Origin: Chelonoidis abingdonii
Lineage: Eukaryota; Chordata; Testudines; Testudinidae
Direction: 5' to 3'
Length of the DNA stretch: 64,000 bases
Assembly (NCBI RefSeq): GCF_003597395.2
Contig: NC_133770.1
Location: 95,554,615 to 95,618,614, forward strand
The notes under the pieces were generated by a model. It was not told where the DNA came from. It ran no database searches and saw nothing but the letters and a program-made list of their open reading frames with translations. The position numbers and the translations under genes were made by a program. Shown here one piece after another: positions 43,151-53,953 of the stretch (position 1 is the first letter of the stretch; every line of letters begins with the position of its first letter).

Positions 43151-44582
43151 TGCACATTAATTATTTTGCCCCTTTGTATTAAAGAATTTAAAACAGGAAC
43201 ACAGAAAGCAAAGCCTGTGAGGCTATTCTTACAAGAAAAAATATGGTAACAAAATTGCCATATTCTGCTACAAAACCTGCATGAGATTTCATCGTTTAAG
43301 CTGTGAGTTTTTGATTGTTGGGAAGAGGTGGGGGACTTCTCTCACATCAAAGAGAAGTCCCTTGAAGCCCATAGATAGCATAGGAGAATTAAGTACTCCC
43401 AGCAGTAAATACCATTGATTTATCATACAGTTAATGCTGGTGTAATTGCCTGGCATCAATACTCAAGGGAATGCAAGTGCTTTAGTCTGATTGCCAAAAT
43501 AATCTGTCATAGCAGTTAGGGACGGAACAGATCTATTAGATCATCAAGTCTACTGACTTCAAGGACGGATACATTTACCCCAGCAGAGAGCATATCAGAT
43601 AATAAATCTGATGTTATGGGCAATCTTGATCAAAAGGGCAAGAAGCAGCAATAATTTTTCATCTGGTCCCTGCCTCCCCCTGGCAAGCCCCCTCACTGAC
43701 TTACTTCCATTCAAGCGGAGAGTATCTGAAACCTTCCCCGCAGCCCCTACTCCTACAATCTAAGGCCAGATCTTGAGGCTTTTTTTTTTTTTTTAAACTC
43801 TTACTCACATAAAACTCCTGCTGAAGTCAATGGGAATTTTACCAAAGAAAAACTGAGGAAAAATTTCAGAATTTGGACTAAAATGAATTAATTTTCCACA
43901 AGGATTTACCCTTCTGCTCTCATCCCCAGCATTCTAGTCTTGGTTGACAACTTCTTCAAATGCAGTTCCGTCCTGGAACCAGTTATCATGGTGAGTTCTA
44001 AACAGCGGGACAGAGGAGTTTATAATCTCAGTGATGAAAGACCTTTAGCTATGGTAACAGGAATGGCATCACTGCAACAAAATCAACTTATTCCATGTTG
44101 TAAATCTTGACACCTAATAAGTCTGCAGTCTTTCATTCCAATAACTTGGGGCTACTTGCTGTGTGTGTCTTGAGACAGGGAAAATCTTTTCAGGATTCAT
44201 TGCAAGCCATTTGTTTTCCTTTAAAAGGATAATGTCAACCTCTGTAGGCTCTAAAATGTAGCAAATTAAAAATAATCAGTCTCATTTGGAAGTTCCCCTC
44301 AGATGTAATTAAGCAAAGTTATATATCAGGATTTGCTTTTATTAACTGTCGTGGGTTCACACCAATTCAAACACCACAGGTTGTGCTACAGTGAACATGT
44401 CCCATGTGCGCATACATAGTTCAGTATTTCTGTATGGGGTGGTGTGCAAGTGGAGTCAAATGAACTGAAATGCTATTGCTCTTCCTACAGATTCTTAACT
44501 GTGTTGTGAAACCTGAGTACAATCGAGAGTATGGCATACAGTGAAGCCAATGGGCTCCATTGAGCAGTTCTACTGTCTGAAA
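43151..44582. other. Intron; possible CR1 3' fragment at 43500-43600
   Basis: AGGGACGGAACAGATCTATT, AGATCATCAAGTCTACTGAC resembles the antisense CR1 3' end (weak). At 43760-43850 GAGGCTTTTT...ACTCCTGCTGAAGTCAATGG, GAATTTTACC looks like half of a TCAATGGGA-class MITE. The rest is unassigned. Confidence 0.35.
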
Positions 44583-44884
44583 CCTGGTCTACACTGTGGG
44601 GGAAGAAGGGGGGGAAAGAGATCTAAGTTACACAACTTCAGCTACGTGAACAACATTGTTGTAGTCAACGTACTTAGACTTACCGGGGTGTGTTCACTGC
44701 GGTAAGTCGACTGTAGCCACTCCCCCGTCGACTCTGCTTGCGCCTCGCGCAGTGGTGGAGTACAGGAGTCAACGGGAGAGCATTTGGGGGTCGATTTATC
44801 GCGTCTAGACTAGACACGATAAATCAATCCCCGCTGGATCGATCGCTACCCACCGATCTGGCGGGTAGTGAAGATATACCCTGA
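44583..44884. mobile_element. Chelonian-type MITE (CCTGGTCTACAC...GAAGATATACCCTGAC)
   Basis: Opens CCTGGTCTACACTGTGG; carries the opposed arms GTTACACAACTTCAGCTACG / GTTGTAGTCAACGTAC and GATTTATCGCGTCTAGACTA / GACACGATAAATC; closes GGCGGGTAGTGAAGATATAC. Part of it is CpG-rich. No coding frame. Recognised from memory as a turtle repeat. Confidence 0.6.
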
Positions 44885-45067
44885 CTGTTAAAGAGAAGGG
44901 CAAGGGGAATTCATATGGGATGGGATTGGAGTAAGCAATGCTTCTTGGAATGCACTGAAGCTGGCCTGCAGAAAGCGTGTATGTTCTGTACATTTGACCA
45001 CACAATATATCGGAATGCGAAATGACAGACATTTTTACAAATACCAGGTTTTAACACCTCACCCTGC

Positions 45068-46744
45068 ATCAAAACTAGGGCTGTCAAGCAATTAAAAAAA
45101 TGAATCACGATTAATCAATCACACTGATAAACATGATAGAATACAATTTATTTAAATATTTTGGATTTTTTCTAGATTTTCAAATATATTGATTTCAATT
45201 ACAACACAGAATACAAAGTGTACAGTGCTCACTTTATTTTGGATTAAAATATTTGCACTGTAAAAAACAAAAGGAATAGTACATTTTAATTCACCTAATA
45301 CAAGTACTGTAGTGCAATCTCTTTATCATGAAAGTTGAACTTACGAATATAGAATTATGTACAAAAAATAACTGCATTCAAAAACAACAATGTAAAACTT
45401 TAGAACCTACAAGTTCACTCAGTCCTACTTCAGCCAGTTCCTCAGACAAACAGGTTTGTTTACATTTACAAGAGATCATGCTGCCCGCTTCTTGTTTACA
45501 ATGTCCCCTGAAAGTGAGAATAGGCGTTTGCATGGCACTGTTGCAGCCGGCATCACAAGATATTTATGTGCCAGACGTGCTAAAGATTCATATGTCCCTT
45601 CATGTTTTAACTTCCATGCTTGAAGACGACATGTGTCCATGCTGATGACGGGTTCTGTTTCATGATGATCCAAAGCAGAGCAGACCGACGCATGTTCATT
45701 TTCATTATCTGAGTCAGATGCCACCAGCAGAAGGTTGATTTTCTTTTTTGGTGATTCGGGCTATGTAATTTCCGCATCAGAGTGTTCCTCTCTTAAGACT
45801 TCTAAAAGCATGCTCCACACCTCGTCCCTCTCTGATTCTGGAAGGCACTTCAGTTTCTTAAACTTTGGGTCGAGTGCTGTAGCTATTTTTAGAAATCTCA
45901 CATTGGTACCTTCTTTGCATTTTGTCAAATCTGCCATGAAAGTGTTCTTAAAACGAACAACATGTGCTGGGTCATTATCTGAGACTGCTATAACATGAAA
46001 TATATGGCAGAATGCAGATAAAACAGAAGACATACAATTCTCCCCCAAAGAGTTCAGTCACAAATTTAATTAGTGTATTATTTTTTTAACGAGCATCATC
46101 AGCATGGAAGCATGTCCTCTGGAATGCTGGCTGAAGCATGAAGGGGCATATGAATGTTTAGCATATCTGGGATGTAAGTACCTTGCAATGCCAGCTACAA
46201 ATGTGCTATGTGAATGCCTGCTCTCAGTTTCAGGTGACATTGTAAATAAGAAGCAGTCAGCAATATCTCCTGTATATGTAAACAAACTTGCTTGTCTTAG
46301 CAATTGGCTGAACAAAAATTAGGACTGAATGGACTGAATGAACTGAAAAGGCTCTGAAGTTTTACATCGTTTTGTTTTTGAATGCAGTTACGTAACAAAA
46401 AAAAAATCTAAATTTGTAAGTTACACTTTCACGATAAAGAGATTGCACTACAGTACTTGTATGAGGTGAATTAAAAAATACTATTTCTTTTGTTTATCAT
46501 TTTTACAGTTCAAATATTTGTAACAAAAAATATAAAGTGAGCATTGTGCACTTTGTATTCTACATTGTAATAAAAATCAATAAATTTGAAAAGAGAAAAA
46601 TATCCAAAACTATTTAATAAATTTCATTTAGTATTCTATTGTTTAACACTGCGATTAATCGTGAGAAATTTTTTTAATTGCAGTTAATTTTTTTGAGTTA
46701 ATTGCATGAGTTAACTGCGATTAATTGACAGCCCTAATCAATAC
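45068..46744 (-). mobile_element. Foldback hAT element (inverted-duplicated end) with transposase fragment
   Basis: Ends TAGGGCTGTCAAGCAATTAA (45076) and complement TAGGGCTGTCAATTAATCGC (to 46736); flanks ATCAAAAC and ATCAATAC (45068-45075, 46737-46744), 7 of 8 identical. The left ~560 bp (45076-45640) is repeated, inverted, at 46085-46736 with about 80% identity by eye. Both arms therefore carry the same transposase C-terminus: LVMPAATVPCKRLFSLSGDI on the minus strand, LAMPATNVLCECLLSVSGDI on the plus strand. The middle (45640-46070) holds more transposase on the minus strand only. So one end has replaced the other, making a 1.66-kb hairpin-capable element. Confidence 0.8.
45476..46048 (-). 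pseudogene. hAT transposase C-terminal fragment (ZBED/hATC-like)
   Basis: Frame 46048-45761 includes TALDPKFKKLKCLPESERDE and VWSMLLEVLREEHSDAE. After a stop the next frame (45724-45476) reads SDNENEHASVCSALDHHETE, then YLVMPAATVPCKRLFSLSGD and IVNKKRAA. The latter is the hAT dimerisation domain (Y-L-x-x-P-A-T-x-V-P-x-E-R-L-F-S-x-x-G-x-I-x-x-K-x-R). The key E of S/C-E-R is K here. No catalytic DDE region is visible. Confidence 0.75.
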
Positions 46745-47926
46745 ACAACAATCAAACCAAAAACTGAGGAGATCGTGGCAGATAAAAAATGTCATCTGTT
46801 TGTTTTGTATCTCTGTTCTTCATTGAAAAACTTAGACTTTTTTAACCATTTGTAGTTCTGATTCCTTCCAGAAAAGTGGAGTGGCACAGATTTGTATTTG
46901 AATGTCCCTCCCCCGACCCAATGCAAACGTGTGTGAACGCAGACATGGATACGTACACACACCAGTTCATATTTACTATGGTAGTCGTTTTATGATCAGT
47001 AACACACTACTTTTTATCGCCTTCTGTTTCTTCCTTTGCATATTGGGCTCTCTCTGCTTTCTCTTTCTGGAATTATGAAGTGTCCCCAAGAGCATACTGG
47101 GTAATACCAAATACCACAACGCAAACCATGCACTGAGACACATCACGTTATATTTCAAGGATGACACAGGCAGGGGAAACCCTTATAAGTATGGTATTAT
47201 AGTACTGGGAAAAAATATAAAAAAGCATTGCAATACAGTGTGTGGCAGCTGTGAACTGGGAAAAAAGCCAGAAAACACAGCAGAGAAGGGGAGGCAGAGT
47301 TGCATTGGTTGTTTCCATAGAACAATGAGATAAGAAGCCAGAAGAGAAGGGAAGCTGGGGGAAACAGTTGTCTGAAGAGCAGGGGGAACCAGATCTCACA
47401 GCTTCACCTGCTCTGCTTTAAGGAAGAGTTGCCGGCAGCTGTTAAGAGGAAGAGCAACATCTCATGTCATTTCACCTGCCATCAACATCCACGTCAAGGA
47501 GCCCAATCTGCTGAAGACTGACTCTAGTTTGCCTATCAACCGTCTGCTCCCCAGGAAATCATGTATTTTGGGAGAAAAGGGCTCAATATGTGTGTGCACT
47601 CTGACTGATGTGATGGATCTCAGTACTTTATGAGAGACAATAAAAAAATAGGATTAATTATTTTAGAGACTGAAAGAACACAAAATGAATTAATCCACAG
47701 CTTTTGGTTTATCAGTCCTGCAAAGAGGCTTAATAAAGTTTCCTTCTCCTGTGGCACATCATTAATCATTGCCAAACTAAACATGATCTCAGCATGGTTG
47801 GTGGTGCAGCTCACTGCCAAAACCTAACAAACAAACAAGAATGATGGTTGTCAGAGACACAGCATGCAGAGAAGGGTAGACAGTGAATTCAGGATTATGT
47901 TTTTACTTTGATGGAAGGTAAAAGGC
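46745..47926. other. Intron, nothing recognised
   Basis: Non-coding by eye; scattered open frames with no motif. Confidence 0.4.
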
Positions 47927-47942
47927 TGCTGCTGCTGCTGCT
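47927..47942. repeat. (CTG)5 microsatellite
   Basis: Five CTG units in GGCTGCTGCTGCTGCTGCTT. Confidence 0.85.
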
Positions 47943-48139
47943 TAAGGCAATACAGCTGACATCAATTTCCAGATCCTACATGAAAAATAAAGGACTCAAG
48001 TATTTTTTGCACTTGTTAGATACAGGGAATTTTATTTAACCCAGGTGAAATTCTGCTTGATGCCCCATATGTAAATCCTGTAAAAGGGCACTGCTGGTGG
48101 AAGCTATGGGCAGACCAGACACAAAGGGGTCTCAGCATC
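47943..48139. other. Intron, nothing recognised
   Basis: Unassigned short segment before the SINE. Confidence 0.35.
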
Positions 48140-48486
48140 CTCTGCACTGTGCAGAGTAAGTATGATCTCAAGGTTAATGCATTAGATTGGGATTCAGGAG
48201 CTCTGAGTTCAATTCCTGCCTCTGCCACAGACTCCCTCTTTGATGCTGGGCAAGGCTCTTAAACTTAAGTCACCAACTCAGATGCCTTAAGTCCCCATCT
48301 GTATATTGGGAACAATCATCCTTCCTTTCTCCCACCTATTGTCTGTCATGCCTGTTTAGGCTGTCACCCTTTCAAGGCTGGGACTGTCTTTCATGATGTG
48401 TATGAACAATGACTAGCACAATGGGGCCCTGATCTTGATTGCAGCCTCTAAGATGTACGATAATACAAATAATTCATTATAATAAA
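48140..48486 (+). mobile_element. MIR/CORE-SINE with L2-type tail
   Basis: tRNA-like head (GGTTAATGCATTAGATTGGG, ATTCAGGAGCTCTGAGTTCA, ATTCCTGCCTCTGCC, with a B-box-like GAGTTCAATTCC), then a core (GATGCTGGGCAAGGCTCTTA, CCCCATCTGTATATTGGG), then the L2-like tail (GGGACTGTCTTTCATGATGT...CTAGCACAATGGGGCCCTGA...GATAATACAAATAA). The complete order head-core-tail makes this the best-preserved SINE in the window. Confidence 0.75.
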
Positions 48487-48849
48487 TAGTCCCTGAGGAG
48501 ATCTCCATGCCAGCTGTGCATAGGACAGTGAAGATCATGGGACTAGGGTAAGGGGCCATGGGATCCATGACAATAATATAATGATCTTAATTCTCCACCA
48601 AAACTGTTGAGAGAGAAGCTGTGTTGCTTTCTGCTCCTAGAACTGAGGAGGTATTTCTTCATTACAGCTACGATGTATTCATCAGCATAAAGGCCAATTA
48701 TCTGGGCTCCATAGAGTGAAGTGACTTTTTCACTTAGTGAATTTGGTATGTTTGACTGAGGTAAATGTGACTCAATTGTGGACATAATTTTAACAAAAAG
48801 GCAATATGTTGTGAGCTTGCATCACTTGTGAATTTCTGACTCAGAGGTC
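48487..48849. other. Intron, nothing recognised
   Basis: Unassigned; the 80-codon minus frame at 48543-48785 has no motif. Confidence 0.35.
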
Positions 48850-49060
48850 TGGTAATAACAAAACGGCTACTATTCATAGTTCTGTTCTGTCTTTGTGACC
48901 TTGTGAAAGTCACTTGCAGCCACTGTGCTATGTTTAACCCATCTGTAGAATGGGTATAATAATATTTACCATATCTAACCCACAGTAGTACTGTAAGACT
49001 CACTCAGTGTTCATAAAGCACTTTGAGATCATCAGATGCAAAGGACTATGTAGATTTGAA
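48850..49060 (+). mobile_element. MIR-like SINE core and 3' part
   Basis: TTTGTGACCTTGTGAAAGTC, ACTTGCAGCCACTGTGC, CCATCTGTAGAATGGGTATA, ATAATATTTACCATATCTAA, AGCACTTTGAGATCATCAGA: sense MIR-type core and distal part (GTGACCTTGGGCAAGTCACT, CCATCTGTAAAATGGGGATA, AAAGCACTTTGAGATC). It lacks the head. Confidence 0.7.
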
Positions 49061-49436
49061 CTAATATTTTGCTTTTGTTCCAATTTTAGAAGCCGTCAGA
49101 TTGGACTCCAGGAAAAGAAAAGCTCTTCAGGAAATCAACAAACTATGCTAATGAAAATCCATGGGCAACACAGTATCCTTCTTAAAAGGTATAGAAATAC
49201 TGGCATGAAATTACAAAGGTGACAAGGATAGTTAGCAGTTTGAAACTTTCCACATAAAATCGACAGCAGTAGGGACTTTGCTATTGCTGTTGATTGCATG
49301 TAGAAGGCACTCGGACACTAAAGAAATAGGTGGCAAAATAAAACCCAAAGACAGATGCCTGATAATTAAAATCTGTGTATTGATTGTTTAAAAATCAAAT
49401 AGAGAAGTATAACTATACATATCTAGAAAAAGATAC
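49061..49436. other. Intron, nothing recognised
   Basis: Unassigned. Confidence 0.35.
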
Positions 49437-49650
49437 AGGCCCAGATTTTCAGAAGTGACTATTGATTTGGGATTCTTTGATTTTTGGGTTTCTAACTGGA
49501 CACCTCTTAAATGAGTTTGGTTTTCAGAAAGTGCAAAGCTCCTACCCTCTTAAAATCTGGCCCTTTCTATGCATCTCAAGTTAACTACTCCAAAACACAG
49601 GTACCCAAAATAACTAGTCACTTTTTAAAATGTAGGCAACAGTATAAATA
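49437..49650. mobile_element. Palindromic MITE, decayed copy of the 7400-7571 family
   Basis: AGGCCCAGATTTTCAGAAGT, GACTATTGATTTGGG at the left, AACTGGACACCTCTTAAATG and TTTTCAGAAAGTGC in the centre, and TACCCAAAATAACTAGTCAC, TTTTTAAAATG at the right. This matches the order of 7400-7571 with insertions. Confidence 0.5.
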
Positions 49651-51734
49651 GATCCCTCCTACTAATATCATCTTCAAACACTGGCAGAGTGGGCAGCACA
49701 ACGAGTTTGGAGTTTAGACAGCACTCCATTATTATTTCTTTAAAGTACAATATTTTAACATATATGGTGGGATGTGCAAAATGTTATGATTAATTAGAAA
49801 AACTTTCCTGGACCAGAAATGCACATATTGGTTTCCTCTGAAAGGAGACTACTAAAAGGAAGGAAAGCCAATGAATACTTAGACTTTAATAACATTGTCC
49901 TATCAACTCCTATAAGTTAAATAGCCTAGCGGCCATATGGAAAGCAGCCCCTGAGAGCATTAAATCTTAGTCACGGATAGCTATGCTGAAAAAGATGAAT
50001 GATGAAAAGAAAACTATTGCACTAATAGGGCCAACTCTTCATTAGGGGCAGAATAGTTTCCAATGGTTGCAAACAAAAAGGGCAGATTTAAGACATTGCT
50101 CAAACAAAGATAAGAAAAGCTCCATCATAACAGACTTCACTTATAGAGCAATGTGAGCATTACCTTTATGGACAGAATGAGGAACAGCACTGCTTGACTT
50201 GCTGGCAAGCAACTTTGCTCCAGTGCTGTTTAAGTTACACACAGTCCAGATTTTTTCTCTATATGTATTAACATGCAGCAAGAGCAGAATTCTCAAGTTT
50301 TCATGGACACCCACATCGAGGCCTCCTTGACAGTGCTCGACTGGTATAAGGACCAAGCAACCTTATTATAACTCAGTGTCATTTTTTAGGGCCAGCTAAT
50401 TAGAGAAACAATGGGGCAAATTGATCCCTGGCATAATTCCACTAAGTCAACTGAGTCACATTGGGGAATAATTCGATTTCATCTTCAGAATCTAAGGAAG
50501 TCTTCTTCCCAACTTACATCCCTAAAAAAATAAAATAAAAATAAAAATTAAAAAAATTAAAAAAAAAACCTGAGGAGAGAAAAAGATGACAAGCCTGACT
50601 CAACAATGCACATAGCTAACTGTAAGCTTCTGGGCGGTCCCACTGAAGCCAATGTTAGAGTTAGGCATGTGCATATGTACTGTGATGAATCAGGATCCCA
50701 GTCACTTCACAGTTCAAGAATCTCCATATCTTGATGAAGATGAAGAACAATGATCAGTCAATTGAGCTAACACATCTGATTGCACTGTAATAAGGAGCCA
50801 CAAACAATTTGTGAAGAAGGGATTCAAGCTGACTACTGGTATTCTCTGTGTTGTACATTCCTAGATATTCCATCACTCTCACTAGCAGGTTAAGGAAGTG
50901 AAATGTATCAGGAAAACATAGCCAAAAACAGTTGAGAATTTCTTCAGAAACAAATCTAACAGCTTTAGAAAATAAGCTGCTTCTACCTTAGAAATATTTT
51001 GTGTTCATTAAACATACACACATACACACACAGAGTACAATGCGTTATTAAAATGGAACCCTCTCTGTATAAGCCATTTCCATTTACAATCTCCTTTTCA
51101 AAGACAAGGAAAACTGAACATTTGGAAAATATTTTAAAATATGGAATTCATAGGGTGGGATGCTAACAGAGAAGCCATAGATTCAATGTCAGGGCTTGGT
51201 CTCTCTCTTCGTTACCAATAGCTCTGGTTCTGTAATTAGATAGTCCCAACACAGTTATGAATATAAGGCTTGAATCTTATTTCACTAGCACCAGTGCTAT
51301 TCAGGAGGAAACTTCACGTAAGCTAATAGTGTAAAACTGCTGTAAGTGAAAAGAGAATCAGGCAGACAGGGGAAAACTCCCATTGATTCAGTGTGAGTTG
51401 GTCTGATACAAAGGCAGGATCAATATAGAACTTGAACTGTAAAAAAAGGGAACCCAAAACTCCTTCCCTCTAACTTGTGGATCGTGTTTTCCAGCAGAAC
51501 CCTCCTCTGGTCCCCAGAAAGTGGCACTGACACCCTGCATTTCATACCTGGCCAAATCTATCTTGACTCCATTTACTGATTTGGGGGGGGGGGCAGGGAG
51601 GGGGAGAATCACAAAGGAACTCTGTCACTTCTCTGAAATGCAATTAACAGATTAGCATTAAGTTAACTGTCTGTCTCTGACGGAGCTACTTTTGCCTTAG
51701 CGTACTTAGATTATTAGCTGGTTCGGCTGAGACC
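49651..51734. other. Intron; A-rich run at 50524-50571
   Basis: An A-rich simple stretch (AAAATAAAATAAAAATAAAA, then AAATTAAAAAAAAAACC), a CA-rich run at 51013-51032, and a G-run at 51580-51602. No element or exon was recognised. Confidence 0.45.
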
Positions 51735-51840
51735 ATATTTCTGTTATGTGTGCGCACAGTGCATAATACACCGGGGCCCTGATTTCTGACTGGCATCACT
51801 ACTGCAGTACAAATAACAAACAACAACAACTAGAATAAAT
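51735..51840 (+). mobile_element. L2/CORE-SINE 3' tail
   Basis: TTTCTGTTATGTGTGCGCAC, AGTGCATAATACACCGGGGC, CCTGATTTCTGACTGGCATC, then GCAGTACAAATAACAAACAA. It matches the tail at 48400-48486. Confidence 0.6.
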
Positions 51841-52407
51841 CAGTGAACCAGACGTGATGTTTTAACTTAAAGCAAAGTACTGGTTTAAAGTACTTAAAAA
51901 AAAATAAAACCAACCCACACCAATCTGGTAAAATCTATTTAAATACTCCTTTGTAAATGTAATATAGGTTTTAGAAAGCTTTCACTTTTTTAAAAAGAAA
52001 GATTTCACACTTAAAAAACCCCACATAGATAAAGAACTATTATCAGCCTCCTCCTCAACACACTTTAGCAGAAGATTTATTTATTCCTGGGGTTTTGGCA
52101 GATTTCAACCCACCTATTATTTGTCATGTTCTTCCTTTTTGGTCAATTTGTCATTTTAATCTTTTTTTTCCCACCAGACCCTCTTCTCAAAATAAAACAA
52201 AACAAAACAAAACATGAACAAAGAATAATTAGTCAAAAAAAAAAAGCCAAGAATATTCAATCATTTTAACATAGTGGGTTACTTAGACAGAAAAAGAGTA
52301 ACAGCAGCAGAATATCAAGCCATCGTGTTCTCACTGTTGGAGCAGTTCTGGGAAGGCTGAGAAATTTTGTTTTAAATCCCCATTTCAGATTTATTTGTCA
52401 ACAAAGA
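51841..52407. other. Intron; (CAAAA)n at 52187-52212
   Basis: A short CAAAA repeat and A-runs; otherwise unassigned. Confidence 0.4.
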
Positions 52408-53400
52408 GAATCATAGAGTTTAAGGCTGGGAGGATCTACCAGATCATCCAGTCTGACCTCCTGTATATCACAGACAGCAGGACCACTCAGCACCTGCACA
52501 CTAAACCAAACAACCAAAATTAGACCAAAGTATTATAGCCCGCTGCAGACAAGACTACTGTGTGCATGGGTAGAGAATAGGGATTGAGACAGGAGAATGA
52601 TTGAGATATACCCAGTTAATCCTGGCAAGTTACCCACACACTTGCTATAGATGTAGGCGAAAAAACTCCAAAGTCACTGCCAATCTGACCTGGAGAAAAT
52701 TCCTTCCTATCTCCATATATAGTGATCACTTAGACCCTGAGATGTGAGCAAGAACTAGCCAGCCAAACACCCGCGACAGAAAATGCTTGGTGCCACCTTA
52801 GTGCCATGGTCATTCCTGATGCCTCACAAGAAAGAGATAGAAAACACAAACCCACAACAACCCCATCCCCAACAACTCTGAGAGGTATGGAGGGAAATCT
52901 CTTTATGATACCTGCAGGGGACCAGCTGTAACCCTGAAGCATGAACTTTCAGGGACATAAGACCTCAATCAGAAGTAAGCCCCAGGCACTGCTGAGCCCT
53001 GCTCCCTGCCATCACAAGCTAACCTGTATTACAAACATAAATCTGTCCAGCTCTCTATTTAAAGTCGGTTGTTTGCCCACACAACTCCTACTGGGAGGCT
53101 ATTTCAGGACCTGAACCCTCTGATGGTTAGAAAACCTTCTTTTGATTTCCAGCCTGAATTTGTTTATGATCAGTTTATATCCATTTGTTGTTTTATATCC
53201 ATACCCTTTAACTTAACTAGCTCACCACCCTCTCTGGTACATAACCCTGATGTATTTATAGAGAACAATCATATCCCCTTTCAGCCTTTGTGTTAGACTA
53301 AACAAACCAAATTCCTCCTGTCTCAACTCATAAAATAGGCTCTCCATTCCCCTGATAATCTTATTACCATTGAACCAACAGCAGAAGTTTTCTAATGGTA
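52408..53400 (-). mobile_element. CR1 retrotransposon, long 3' UTR fragment
   Basis: The plus strand opens GAGAATCATAGAGTTTAAGG, CTGGGAGGATCTACCAGATC, ATCCAGTCTGACCTCCTGTA, the antisense of the CR1 3' terminus. Further on come GGAGAAAATTCCTTCCTATC, then CAATCATATCCCCTTTCAGC and CTCAACTCATAAAATAGGCT, CTCCATTCCCCTGATAATC, known antisense CR1 3' region words. About 1 kb, the longest CR1 piece here. No ORF2 coding is evident; the element is 5'-truncated. Confidence 0.75.
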
Positions 53401-53439
53401 AAACTTTCCTACCTATCCTATTTATTTATGGATTATTAA

Positions 53440-53478
53440 TTTATTATGTCATTATTAATAATAATTATTATTATTAGG
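53440..53478. repeat. (ATT)n-rich simple repeat
   Basis: ATTATTAATTTATTATGTCA, then TTATTAATAATAATTATTAT. Confidence 0.8.
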
Positions 53479-53764
53479 TGTTATTGGCTAATGGAAGTGA
53501 GATTGAACGCTGAAATTGGATCTAGACGAGAGTTTCCCCACAGTGTGGGGGTATTTGGATCTGTAGTTCTGGTTCAGGCCATCTCCGCAAAGTAATCTAT
53601 GATATAAGTCACTATAGGCTTGATCCTGTGAAGTACAGAATGCTCTTAATGTCCTTTGAACTCTACTGAAGTGTAGGGAGTTTAGCACCTCACAGGACTG
53701 GGCCCTAAGAGGCTGGCTATTTGCCTAGTGTTTGGGGGCACTCCTGGAGAATGCTATGCCAATG
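53479..53764. other. Intron, nothing recognised
   Basis: Unassigned stretch before the LTR-like copy. Confidence 0.35.
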
Positions 53765-53953
53765 TGTAACTGTGTGGTGTTCTGTCCCAGCTAGTGGCAC
53801 TGAGACCACTTAGAGAGAAAAAATGAGTGTGCTCAACAGCATTACCCAACAGGCAGTTGGCTTTTAGCTCATGCGGTAGAGGATCATGCACTAAGCTCCA
53901 GAAGCCCCAGGTTCAATCCTGCCCACCGACAACCGGGATCTGTCAGCATTACA
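53765..53953 (+). mobile_element. Solo-LTR-like copy of the miniature LTR element
   Basis: Starts TGTAAC and ends CATTACA. Between are GTGGTGTTCTGTCCCAGCTA, GTGGCACTGAGACCACTTA, AACAGGCAGTTGGC, a tRNA-like block (53856-53930) and GGGATCTGTCAGCATTACA. It matches 59431-59637 except for a small deletion near the 5' end. It is not followed by the primer-binding-site sequence, so it is either a solo LTR or a truncated copy. No TSD was seen. Confidence 0.6.
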
